A DNA stretch of 8,358 nt from CAZFHZ01 sp964519015 (GCA_964519015.1 CAZFHZ010000139.1:1-8358), one strand, 5' to 3'; numbered from the stretch's first letter, positions 1 to 6,255 are shown. Made by a program: numbers and translations. Notes: a model not told the origin generated them from the letters alone.

Positions 1-1485
1 CTCTACGACACCTTCGGGTTCCCCCTCGATTTGACCCAGGTCATGGCCGAGGAGCGGGGACTGCAGATCGACACCGACGGATTCGAGGCGGCCATGCAGG
101 AGCAGAAGGAGCGCTCCCGGGCCGACCGGGCGGCCAAGGGGGTCGGCCTGGACGAGGCGGCCCTGGCCGCGGCCGAGACCCTGCCGGCCTCGACGGGGCG
201 GACCTTCGTCGGCTACGAGCGGGAACTGTGGTGGCACCGGACCCATCTGACGGGACTGTTCGACCCCGAGTTCACTCGTCTCGACCGGCTGGGGCAGGGG
301 GAGGAGGGCTTCCTGGTCCTCGACCAGACCCCCTTCTACGCCGAGTCGGGGGGCCAGGTGGCCGACTCCGGGGAGGTGGAGGGGGAACGCTTCCTCTTCC
401 AGGTCGAGCAGGTGGACCGGGTCGGCGGGGTGATCTTCCACCGCGGGCGGGTCATGGCCGGGGTGACCTCATCGGCCGAGGTGGAGGCGCGGATCGACGC
501 CGACCGCCGCGAGTGGATCATGCGCAACCACACCGCCACCCACCTGATGCACGCGGCCCTGCGCGAGATTCTGGGCACCCACGTGCGGCAGGCGGGCTCC
601 CGGGTCGAAGCGGCCCGGCTCCGGTTCGACTTCGCCCACTACGGAGCCCTCTCCTCCGAGGAGCGGGTCGAGGTGGACCGCTGGGTCAACCGCGCCATCT
701 GGGCCGACCTGCCGGTGACCGAACGGCAGATGCCCTACGCGGAGGCGATCGAGGCGGGGGCGCTGGCCTTCTTCGGCGACAAGTACGGCGACGTGGTGCG
801 GGTGGTGGACATCCCGGGGCGGAGCACGGAGCTCTGCGGCGGCACGCACGTGTCGGCCACCGGGCAGATCGGCTTCTTCCGGCTGGAGCAGGAAGGGAGC
901 ATCTCCTCCGGGGTGCGGCGCGTCGAGGCGGTGACCGCCCGGCAGGCCGTGGAGAATACGTTGCAGGAACGGGACGTGCTGGAACACTTGACCGATGTCC
1001 TGGGGGGTGGGGAGCGCGGGCTGCTCGAGCGCGTCCGGCAGATGGTGGAGGAGAACCGCGCCCTGAAGAAGCAGCAGGAGAAAAACGCCACCCGGAGCGG
1101 GCTCGAGCAGGTCGCCGCCATCCTCGAGGGGGGGGTCGCGGTAGGCGGGGTTCAGGTGGCCTGGGGACGGGTGACGGCACCCGATGTGAACACCCTGCGG
1201 GTGCTGGCCGATGCCTTGCGTGATAAACTCGGCCGGGGGGTAGGCGTCCTGGGGATGGAGCAGGACGGCAAAGCTGTGCTATTATGTGTGGTTACCGATG
1301 ATCTGGTCGCCGCCGGGGTCAAGGCGGGATCGATCGTGAATGCGGTGGCCGCCGTCACCGGTGGCCGCGGCGGAGGTAAGGCACACCTGGCCCAGGCGGG
1401 GGGGCCCCGGGCCGACAAACTGGACGAGGCTCTGGAGCGGGTTCCGGAGGTGGTTCGTATTCACCTGCCGGCGGCCGGGGCCTGA
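1..1485 (+). CDS. alaS: Alanyl-tRNA synthetase, C-terminal part (5' end outside window)
   Basis: The cytoplasmic enzyme charges tRNA-Ala with alanine and hydrolyses mischarged Ser/Gly-tRNA-Ala. The frame is open from the first base; residues 1-12 read LYDTFGFPLDLT, a conserved AlaRS segment late in the aminoacylation/tRNA-recognition part, so roughly the first 390 residues lie upstream. The TTG at 31 is internal, not a start. The editing domain is intact: HTATH at residues 177-181 (HxxxH) and CGGTH at 279-283 (CxxxH) supply the expected zinc ligands. A charged, coiled-coil-like stretch (about 330-360) leads to the C-Ala domain, which ends with the glycine-rich TGGRGGGKAHLAQAGG segment. TGA stop at 1483-1485. 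Thirteen bases separate it from the next gene, which is probably co-transcribed. No frameshift or missing motif is seen in the visible 494 residues. Family assignment is secure. Confidence 0.97.
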   Translation, partial: LYDTFGFPLDLTQVMAEERGLQIDTDGFEAAMQEQKERSRADRAAKGVGLDEAALAAAETLPASTGRTFVGYERELWWHRTHLTGLFDPEFTRLDRLGQGEEGFLVLDQTPFYAESGGQVADSGEVEGERFLFQVEQVDRVGGVIFHRGRVMAGVTSSAEVEARIDADRREWIMRNHTATHLMHAALREILGTHVRQAGSRVEAARLRFDFAHYGALSSEERVEVDRWVNRAIWADLPVTERQMPYAEAIEAGALAFFGDKYGDVVRVVDIPGRSTELCGGTHVSATGQIGFFRLEQEGSISSGVRRVEAVTARQAVENTLQERDVLEHLTDVLGGGERGLLERVRQMVEENRALKKQQEKNATRSGLEQVAAILEGGVAVGGVQVAWGRVTAPDVNTLRVLADALRDKLGRGVGVLGMEQDGKAVLLCVVTDDLVAAGVKAGSIVNAVAAVTGGRGGGKAHLAQAGGPRADKLDEALERVPEVVRIHLPAAGA

Positions 1486-1498
1486 AGGGGCACAACGC

Positions 1499-2287
1499 AT
1501 GGGCGGAGCATCCCCCAAAAGGTACCCCCAGGAATCGTACGGCCCGATCGAGAGCCGCTTCCACGAGGTGGCCGAGAAGCGGGGCGCCGGGCTATGCATC
1601 CTCTTCGACCCCGACCGTCATGACCTGCCGGAGCTGACCCGCGCGTCCGCGGTCTGCCAGGAGGGGGGGGCGGACTTCCTCTTCGTCGGCTCCAGCCTGA
1701 TGCTGAAGGACTCCTTCGACGACGCGGTCGCGGCGGTCCGGGCGGGCTCCGACCTGCCCATCGTCATCTTCCCCGGCCATTCCACCCAGCTCTCGGGGAA
1801 GGCGGACGCCATCCTCTTCATGTCCCTGGTCTCCGGGCGGAACCCCGAATACCTCATCGGGCAGCAGGTCATCGCCGCCCCCCGGGTGCGCTCGCTCGGC
1901 CTAGAGCCGATCCCGGCCGCCTACATGCTGGTTGAGACCGGCCGCGCCACCAGCGTGCAGTACATGTCCATGACCCAGCCGATGCCGCGCGACAAGGCCG
2001 ATATCGCGGTCGCCCACGCCCTGGCCGCCCGCTATCTAGGCATGCGGGTGCTCTACCTGGAGGGGGGCTCCGGGGGGCAGGAGACCGTGCCCGAGGAGAT
2101 CATCCGGGCGGTCGCCGAGGCGGTGGGGGGGCCGATCATCGTCGGGGGAGGCATCCGCACCGCCGCCCAGGCCCGCGCCAAGGTCGAGGCGGGGGCGACC
2201 CTGATCGTGGTCGGGAACAGCCTGGAGCACGCCTGGACCGTGGATTCGGTGGCCGAGCTGGTCGCCGGGGTCCATCTGAAGGGTTGA
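1499..2287 (+). CDS. Geranylgeranylglyceryl-phosphate synthase family protein (group II GGGPS)
   Basis: The family is a prenyltransferase TIM barrel joining a polyprenyl diphosphate to sn-glycerol-1-phosphate, the first committed ether-bond step of archaeal-type lipids. ATG at 1499 is preceded by AAGGGG with 8 bases spacing; the frame stays open upstream into alaS, but only this start has a ribosome site and gives a normal 262-residue protein. Visible motifs: FDPDR (36-40), FPGHSTQLSG (91-100), FMSLVSGRNPEYLIG (107-121), PMPRDKADIAVAHALA (161-176), YLEGGSGG (186-193, phosphate-binding region) and GGGIR (216-220), then VVGNSLE near the end. The SGRNPEYLIG and PRDKADIAVAHALA blocks resemble group II enzymes (Bacteroidetes and many Archaea) rather than shorter Bacillus PcrB. 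The preferred prenyl chain length cannot be read from sequence. It follows alaS by 13 bases, which suggests co-transcription but not shared function. Confidence 0.93.
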   Translation: MGGASPKRYPQESYGPIESRFHEVAEKRGAGLCILFDPDRHDLPELTRASAVCQEGGADFLFVGSSLMLKDSFDDAVAAVRAGSDLPIVIFPGHSTQLSGKADAILFMSLVSGRNPEYLIGQQVIAAPRVRSLGLEPIPAAYMLVETGRATSVQYMSMTQPMPRDKADIAVAHALAARYLGMRVLYLEGGSGGQETVPEEIIRAVAEAVGGPIIVGGGIRTAAQARAKVEAGATLIVVGNSLEHAWTVDSVAELVAGVHLKG

Positions 2288-2320
2288 CACCCGCAACTCC
2301 TTATCACACTTTGTATTGCT
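2284..2320 (+). promoter_or_regulatory. Possible promoter with consensus -35 overlapping the GGGPS stop codon
   Basis: TTGACA at 2284-2289 is a perfect sigma-70 -35 hexamer and includes the GGGPS TGA stop. The following 30 bases are distinctly AT-rich for this genome. No good -10 sits at 17 bases: CACTTT at 2307-2312 is poor, and TTGTAT at 2311-2316 is better but 21 bases away. ACACTTTG at 2306-2313 loosely resembles the Bacteroidetes -7 element (TAnnTTTG), 19 bases after GTTG, but lacks the TA. It would drive the small zinc-binding protein gene and perhaps rng-rplU-rpmA. Confidence 0.35.
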
Positions 2321-2436
2321 TACTGAGTTTGCGGCCGGGCAGGCTGAATCTGGCCGTTGTTCCGCCACGTTGTATCCGACCCGTCACGGGGAAGCGATAA
2401 CCCCCCGACGAAGGATCGAGAAGAGGTTCAGCCGCA

Positions 2437-2637
2437 ATGTCGAAGAAGGGCAAATCGTTCGCGGACAAGGTCGCCAGAAGCCTGGAGCAGCACGGCGAAA
2501 ACTGTCCCATCTGTGGAGAGACCATCAAACCAACCATGGTCGTATCGCCGATCGTCTCGGAACGCACCGGTGCCTTCCGCTTCCGCCGAAGACTGGTGGG
2601 AGTCTGCTCCTGTAATTCCAAGGAGATCCTGGGTTGA
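2437..2637 (+). CDS. Small conserved-looking zinc-binding protein, unknown function
   Basis: A 66-residue protein I cannot name. Cysteines C23 and C26 (CPIC) and C57 and C59 (CSC) make a CxxC...CxC pattern expected of a single structural zinc site. The N-terminus is basic and helical-looking (SFADKVARSLEQHG), the middle is beta-prone, and residues 48-53 carry a basic patch (RFRRRL). ATG at 2437 has AAGAGG at 2421-2426 with 10 bases spacing. Evidence that it is real: all four cysteines fall in a ligand-like arrangement, it has a ribosome site, it reads the same way as its neighbours, and it fills most of the interval between GGGPS and rng. Overlapping frames lack these properties. Its place just before rng, rplU and rpmA suggests a link with RNA or ribosomes, an inference from context only. 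Confidence 0.75.
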   Translation: MSKKGKSFADKVARSLEQHGENCPICGETIKPTMVVSPIVSERTGAFRFRRRLVGVCSCNSKEILG

Positions 2638-2642
2638 GCACC

Positions 2643-2683
2643 GTTCGTCCCGGCCGCGCATGACGTTCCGTCCCGGCCGGCGC
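2643..2683 (+). repeat. Imperfect short direct repeat between the small zinc protein and rng
   Basis: GTTCGTCCCGGCCGCGC (2643-2659) is followed after five bases by GTTCCGTCCCGGCCGGCGC (2665-2683). The copies differ only by two single-base insertions. They lie in the 122-base interval before rng. This could be a duplicated protein-binding site or chance in GC-rich sequence; there is no independent support for a function. Confidence 0.35.
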
Positions 2684-2725
2684 TCCATTCACGGTAGGAT
2701 GCTCCGACCCCTTACATGACCTGAT

Positions 2726-2762
2726 AAGGAGGAATCGCCCAAGGGGGCGAGAAGGCTCGTTG
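2726..2762 (+). promoter_or_regulatory. Hairpin-spaced ribosome binding site deciding the rng start
   Basis: AAGGAGG (2726-2732) is a perfect Shine-Dalgarno sequence but lies 27 bases before the TTG start of rng (2760-2762). Between them TCGCCC (2735-2740) and GGGCGA (2745-2750) form a perfect 6-bp stem with a four-base AAGG loop. If folded, the hairpin reduces the effective spacing to about 11 bases. A weaker GAGAAGG (2749-2755) sits only 4 bases from the start and overlaps the stem. The upstream ATG at 2716 is out of frame and stops after two codons. The hairpin may allow or tune initiation, and could be a site for autoregulation by RNase G/E. Confidence 0.55.
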
Positions 2763-4364
2763 AAAAAGGAAATCTTCATCAACGTCGGCGCGACGGAAGA
2801 GCGCATCGCGTTGCTTGAGGATGGCCTACTGGTCGAGCTGGACGTCGAGCGGCCCAACACGGTCCGCACGGTGGGCAACGTCTACAAGGGTAAAGTGAAG
2901 ACGGTGCTCCCGGGCATGCAGGCCGCCTTCGCGGACATCGGCATGGAAATGAGCGCGTTTCTCCATGCCTCCGACGTTTCAGCCCGGATGGAGGAGCTGA
3001 CCGCCGCTCTCGATTTCGAGTACGACGAGGAGTTCGAGGGCGAAGAGGGTGGTGGGGAACAGCAGCGGGGAGGAAACCGCGGCGCCCAGCACGGGAAGCG
3101 GTCGGCGAATCGGAAGGGTTCAGACAGGCTTCCGATCGAGGAGCGGTTGACGCGTGGCCAGGACATCATGGTCCAGGTCACCAAGGAGCCCATCGGGACC
3201 AAGGGTCCTCGGCTCACGACCCAGATCAGCCTGCCGGGAAGATTCCTGGTACTGCTGACCTCCGAGACCAAGGTCGGCATCAGCCGCAAGATCTCGGATC
3301 GCTCCGAACGGTCGCGCCTGCACCGGATCGTCAGGAACATCAAACCCAAGGGTCTCGGCGTGATCCTGCGCACCGAGGCCGAGGGTAAAGACCAGAAGGT
3401 CATCCAGGAGGACCTGGCGAGGCAGGTCGAGCTCTGGGACGGTATCCAGAAGCAGTACGCCTCCCTGCCGTCGCCGAGTCCGCTGCACGCGGAATCGGGT
3501 TTCGCCACCAGTGTCGTCCGGGACGTGTTCGGCGCGGACGTGGACCGCCTGACCGTGGACGGACGGAAGGTCTACGATCAGATCCGCGGCTACCTCAAGG
3601 ACGTGGCGCCGCAGCTCCTCGACCGGGTCAATTTGTACCGGGGCAAGGAGCCGATCTTCGACAAGTTCGGCATCGAGACGGAGATCCGGAAGACCATGGA
3701 CCGGAAGGTCTGGTTGAAGCGGGGCGGCAACATCACCATCGAGCACTCCGAGGGGATGGTCGCCGTCGACGTCAACACCGGCCGGTACGTGGGCAAGAAG
3801 AGCCAGTCGCAGACGATCCTGCGGACGAACATCGAAGCCGCCCGCGAGATCGCCCGCCAGCTCCGCCTGAGGGACATCGGCGGCATCATCGTCGTCGACT
3901 TCATCGACATGGACGACGCGGCCCACCAGCGGCAGGTGCTGGGTGAGCTGCGGGTGGAGATGAAACGCAGCCGGGCGAAGTTCAACCTGTCGGACTTCTC
4001 GGAGTTCGGCCTGGTCGAGCTGACCCGGCAGCGGGTGCGGCCGAGTCTCTACCATACGCTCAGCGAGGTCTGTCCGGTCTGCAACGGGACCGGCCGGGTG
4101 CTGAGCCGGGAGACGGTGACCACCAAGATCGAACGCTGGTTCCAGCGCGCGCGGATCGGCACCCGTGACCGCAAGTTCCGGCTGGAGGTCAACCCGGTGG
4201 TCGCGGCCCACCTGAAAGAGAACGGTGAGGAACGCCTGAAGGCCATCCGCGACCGTTCGCGGCTCAGGGTGGACCTCTTGGAGAACGAAGATCTGCCGGC
4301 GGACCGGTTCGAGGTCTACAGCATCCGCCGCAAGCGCTATGTGACCGAGGACTTCGTCGTCTGA
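2760..4364 (+). CDS. rng: Ribonuclease G/E family endoribonuclease
   Basis: Cytoplasmic single-strand endonuclease that cleaves AU-rich RNA with a 5'-monophosphate preference, acting in rRNA maturation and mRNA decay. At 534 residues it is near RNase G size and lacks the long RNase E scaffold tail. The TTG start gives MKKEIFINVG, matching the usual RNase G N-terminus. An S1 domain begins near 36 (VRTVGNVYKGKVKTVLPGMQAAFADIG) and is interrupted by a low-complexity insert, acidic at 86-100 and Gly/Gln/basic at 100-122. The RTEAEG region (204-209) fits the 5'-sensor. Catalytic metal ligands are D337 in DVNTG and D380 in VVDFIDM. The Zn-link is CPVCNGTG at 438-445. No key residue is missing. rplU starts 39 bases downstream; rng-rplU-rpmA is a conserved bacterial order. 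Confidence 0.96.
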   Translation: MKKEIFINVGATEERIALLEDGLLVELDVERPNTVRTVGNVYKGKVKTVLPGMQAAFADIGMEMSAFLHASDVSARMEELTAALDFEYDEEFEGEEGGGEQQRGGNRGAQHGKRSANRKGSDRLPIEERLTRGQDIMVQVTKEPIGTKGPRLTTQISLPGRFLVLLTSETKVGISRKISDRSERSRLHRIVRNIKPKGLGVILRTEAEGKDQKVIQEDLARQVELWDGIQKQYASLPSPSPLHAESGFATSVVRDVFGADVDRLTVDGRKVYDQIRGYLKDVAPQLLDRVNLYRGKEPIFDKFGIETEIRKTMDRKVWLKRGGNITIEHSEGMVAVDVNTGRYVGKKSQSQTILRTNIEAAREIARQLRLRDIGGIIVVDFIDMDDAAHQRQVLGELRVEMKRSRAKFNLSDFSEFGLVELTRQRVRPSLYHTLSEVCPVCNGTGRVLSRETVTTKIERWFQRARIGTRDRKFRLEVNPVVAAHLKENGEERLKAIRDRSRLRVDLLENEDLPADRFEVYSIRRKRYVTEDFVV

Positions 4365-4403
4365 GGCGACCGAGGGCGGTCCGGGAGGCAGGGGGGTAAC
4401 GAC

Positions 4404-4721
4404 GTGTACGCAGTGGTGGAGATCAGGGGCGAACAGATGCTCGTCCGGGAGGGGGAGACGGTCCGTATCCCCCTGGTGTCGGACGGCGAGCCCGGGGCTG
4501 TGATCCAGGCCGATCGTGTCCTCATGCTCAACGACGAGGGGACGACCCGGATCGGGGATCCCGTGGTCTCCGGGGCGGCCGTGAGCCTGGAGATCACCGG
4601 GCACGGCAAGGACCGGACGATCCACGTCTACAAGAAGAAGCGCCGCAAGGGCTATCGCCGCCACAACGGGCACCGGCAGGCCTGGACCGAGGCCGTCGTC
4701 ACCGAGATCACGGGCGCCTGA
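4404..4721 (+). CDS. rplU: 50S ribosomal protein L21
   Basis: Large-subunit protein that binds 23S rRNA and is needed for 50S assembly. The 105-residue length is normal. GTG start at 4404 follows AGGGGGG (4390-4396) with 7 bases spacing; the protein begins MYAVVEIRGEQMLVREGETV, like L21 proteins generally. The hallmark basic rRNA-binding segment IHVYKKKRRKGYRRHNGHRQ lies at about 73-92, corresponding to the family's KxRRRKxYRxxxGHRQ signature. It ends with the conserved short TEITGA tail. It lies 39 bases after rng and 78 bases before rpmA, and is most likely in one transcript with both. Nothing is unusual except the hairpin downstream. Confidence 0.97.
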   Translation: MYAVVEIRGEQMLVREGETVRIPLVSDGEPGAVIQADRVLMLNDEGTTRIGDPVVSGAAVSLEITGHGKDRTIHVYKKKRRKGYRRHNGHRQAWTEAVVTEITGA

Positions 4722-4756
4722 GCGGGCCCCGAGGGCCGGCCGCCGGGTCGGCCGAT

Positions 4757-4778
4757 GCTCCGGCCTGAGCGCCGGAGC
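4757..4778 (+). repeat. Perfect 8-bp inverted repeat (RNA hairpin) between rplU and rpmA
   Basis: GCTCCGGC (4757-4764) and GCCGGAGC (4771-4778) are perfectly complementary around a six-base CTGAGC loop. The hairpin ends 7 bases before the rpmA Shine-Dalgarno sequence (AGAAGGAG, 4786-4793). No T-run follows, so it is not a standard terminator. Upstream, GGCCC (4725-4729) with GGGCC (4733-4737), or GGCCG (4734-4738) with CGGCC (4749-4753), can form competing stems. Possible roles are an RNase processing site, a translational control element or a stability element. Confidence 0.5.
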
Positions 4779-4799
4779 GAGTTCCAGAAGGAGCATGAT

Positions 4800-5072
4800 A
4801 TGGCTCACAAGAAAGGCGTCGGCTCAAGCCGCAACGGGCGGGACTCGAACCCGCAGCACCTCGGCACCAAGCGGTACGGGGGTGAGCTGGTGACCGCCGG
4901 CACCGTCATCGTGCGGCAGCGGGGCACCCGCATCCACCCGGGCCCCAACGTGGGCCGGGGAGGTGACGACACGCTGTTCGCCCTCATCGACGGGCAGGTG
5001 GTCTTCGAGCGTCTGGGCAAGGAGCGCAAGCGGGTGCGCATCCAGCCGGTCGAGGTGGCCGAGACGGCCTGA
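4800..5072 (+). CDS. rpmA: 50S ribosomal protein L27
   Basis: Large-subunit protein whose N-terminal tail reaches the peptidyl-transferase centre. The 90-residue length is normal. ATG at 4800 gives MAHKKGVGSSRNGRDSNPQHLGTKRYGGELV, the standard L27 opening (MAHKKxxGSxRNGRDS). An in-frame ATG at 4755 would add 15 residues, but it falls just before the hairpin and lacks the L27 N-terminus. The ribosome site AGAAGGAG (4786-4793) is 6 bases before 4800. The core TVIVRQRGTRIHPGPNVGRGGDDTLFA is typical. The protein starts directly at MAHKK, so it lacks the cleavable N-terminal extension seen in Firmicutes. It is last in the rng-rplU-rpmA group before the assembly gap. Confidence 0.97.
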   Translation: MAHKKGVGSSRNGRDSNPQHLGTKRYGGELVTAGTVIVRQRGTRIHPGPNVGRGGDDTLFALIDGQVVFERLGKERKRVRIQPVEVAETA

Positions 5073-5145
5073 GAGCGGCCGCCGCACCGGCTGTTGGGGA
5101 CTGGCCAAGGATAGGCCGGTACCTTATGATGCAGGGGCCTTCCCT

Positions 5146-5245
5146 NNNNNNNNNNNNNNNNNNNNNNNNNNNNNNNNNNNNNNNNNNNNNNNNNNNNNNN
5201 NNNNNNNNNNNNNNNNNNNNNNNNNNNNNNNNNNNNNNNNNNNNN
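5146..5245. other. Assembly gap (100 Ns)
   Basis: Exactly 100 undetermined bases join two contigs. A round 100 is a common placeholder for unknown distance, so the true gap may be larger or smaller and could hold genes. The 73 bases between rpmA and the gap carry no gene. A TATGAT hexamer at 5125-5130 resembles a -10 element, but has no matching -35 at 16-18 bases. The left contig ends in GGGCCTTCCCT. Confidence 0.95.
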
Positions 5246-5250
5246 CTACC

Positions 5251-6183
5251 GTGGGCGTACAGAAAATCACCGTGATCGGCGCCGGGCATGTCGGCGCCAC
5301 CGTGGCGCAGTACTGCGCCACCGACGAACTGGCCCGAGAGATCGTGCTGGTGGACATCATTGAGGGTCTGCCGCAGGGGAAGGGACTCGACCTCTACGAG
5401 TCGGCCCCGATCCGCTATTTCGATGCCCTGATCAAGGGGACCAACTCCTACGATGAGACGGCCGGTAGCGACATCATCGTCATCACGGCCGGCCTGCCCC
5501 GCAAGCCGGGGATGTCGCGCGACGACCTCCGGGACGTCAACGCCGGCATCGTGAAGCAGGTGGCCGAGGGGGTGGCGCCCAAGAGCCCGAACGCCATCAT
5601 CATCGTGGTCTCCAACCCGCTCGACGTGATGTGCTACGTGGCCAAGAAGGTCTCCGGGTTCCCCAAGAACCGGGTCCTGGGCATGGCGGGCATCCTCGAC
5701 ACCGCCCGCTTCCGGGCCTTCATCTCCGAGAAGCTGGACGTGTCGATGGAGGACATCCAGGCCATGGTGCTGGGCGGCCACGGCGACAGCATGGTGCCGA
5801 TCCCCGCCTACACCACGGTCTCCGGCATCCCGCTTCCCCAGCTCATGGACAAGGCGACCATCGATTCAATCGTGGAACGGACCCGCAAGGGCGGGGGGGA
5901 GATCGTCGCCCTGCTCAAGACGGGCAGCGCCTACTACGCCCCCGGCGCGGCGGCCGTCCAGATGGTCGAGAGCATCGTCAAGGATAAGAAGCGGGTGCTT
6001 CCCTGCGCCGCCTGGCTGGAGGGGGAGTACGGTCTCAAGGACACCTACGTGGGCGTGCCCTGCAAGCTGGGGCGCTCCGGGCTGGAGAAGATCTACGAGA
6101 TCGAGCTGGGCAAGGAGGAGCAGGCCGCTCTGAAGAAGAGCGCGGACGACGTGAAGGAGCAGATCGCCGGTCTGAAGCTCTGA
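5251..6183 (+). CDS. mdh: NAD-dependent malate dehydrogenase (LDH-like type)
   Basis: Interconverts malate and oxaloacetate with NAD(H) in the TCA cycle, in the cytoplasm. It is 310 residues from the GTG at 5251, typical for the LDH-like MDH group. Rossmann GAGHVG is at 10-15, and D35 at the end of the second strand (IVLVDI) indicates NAD preference. The mobile loop GLPRKPGMSRDDL (81-93) carries R84, which marks dicarboxylate (malate) rather than lactate specificity, and R90. N122 (VSNPLDV), the D150/R153 pair (ILDTARF) and the catalytic base H177 (GGHGDSMVP) are present. The ribosome site, if any, lies in the gap, and the true start could too; the gap-proximal MGVQKITVIGAG fits the normal N-terminus. 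An intrinsic terminator follows 32 bases after the stop. Confidence 0.95.
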   Translation: MGVQKITVIGAGHVGATVAQYCATDELAREIVLVDIIEGLPQGKGLDLYESAPIRYFDALIKGTNSYDETAGSDIIVITAGLPRKPGMSRDDLRDVNAGIVKQVAEGVAPKSPNAIIIVVSNPLDVMCYVAKKVSGFPKNRVLGMAGILDTARFRAFISEKLDVSMEDIQAMVLGGHGDSMVPIPAYTTVSGIPLPQLMDKATIDSIVERTRKGGGEIVALLKTGSAYYAPGAAAVQMVESIVKDKKRVLPCAAWLEGEYGLKDTYVGVPCKLGRSGLEKIYEIELGKEEQAALKKSADDVKEQIAGLKL

Positions 6184-6215
6184 GAACCGGCCGCCGGCCG
6201 CTTAGGTGAATAAGG

Positions 6216-6255
6216 GAAGGCCCGCTGCGCTCTGGCGCGGCGGGCCTTCTTCTTC
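6216..6255 (+). terminator. Strong intrinsic terminator of mdh
   Basis: GAAGGCCCGC (6216-6225) pairs perfectly with GCGGGCCTTC (6240-6249). The inner TGCGC/GCGCG extends the stem with one G-U pair to about 15 bp around a four-base TCTG loop. TTCTTC follows, a modest U-rich tail. It lies between convergent mdh and the TPR gene. In the opposite direction the hairpin is followed by CCTTATT, so weak two-way function is possible. Confidence 0.88.

Noticed and set aside
1126..1136. Runs of consecutive G (for example near 1127-1135 and 1662-1669), considered as G-quadruplex or phase-variation tracts.
   Set aside because: They fall in genes using GGG as a frequent glycine codon, and in-frame protein motifs continue normally. 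There is no sign of frameshifting or of a four-tract arrangement under selection.
228..1223. A 331-codon plus-strand frame inside alaS.
   Set aside because: It overlaps the certain alaS frame and encodes a Gly/Arg/Pro-rich low-complexity product with no motif.
2380..2406. Small competing stems (CCCG/CGGG at 2380-2390 and GGGG/CCCC at 2388-2406) before the small zinc protein, considered as a riboswitch.
   Set aside because: Stems are only 4 bp and no known riboswitch core is recognisable; chance is likely in GC-rich DNA.
2316..2719. Two overlapping plus-strand frames (2316-2615 and 2357-2719) around the small zinc protein.
   Set aside because: They lack good ribosome sites and recognisable motifs. 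The 2437-2637 frame has the four-cysteine pattern and a ribosome site and is preferred.
3120..4808. A 562-codon open frame on the minus strand across rng and rplU.
   Set aside because: It lies opposite two certain genes, is rich in Pro/His/Asp/Val as expected from mirrored GC-rich codons, and shows no domain. It is a codon-bias shadow.
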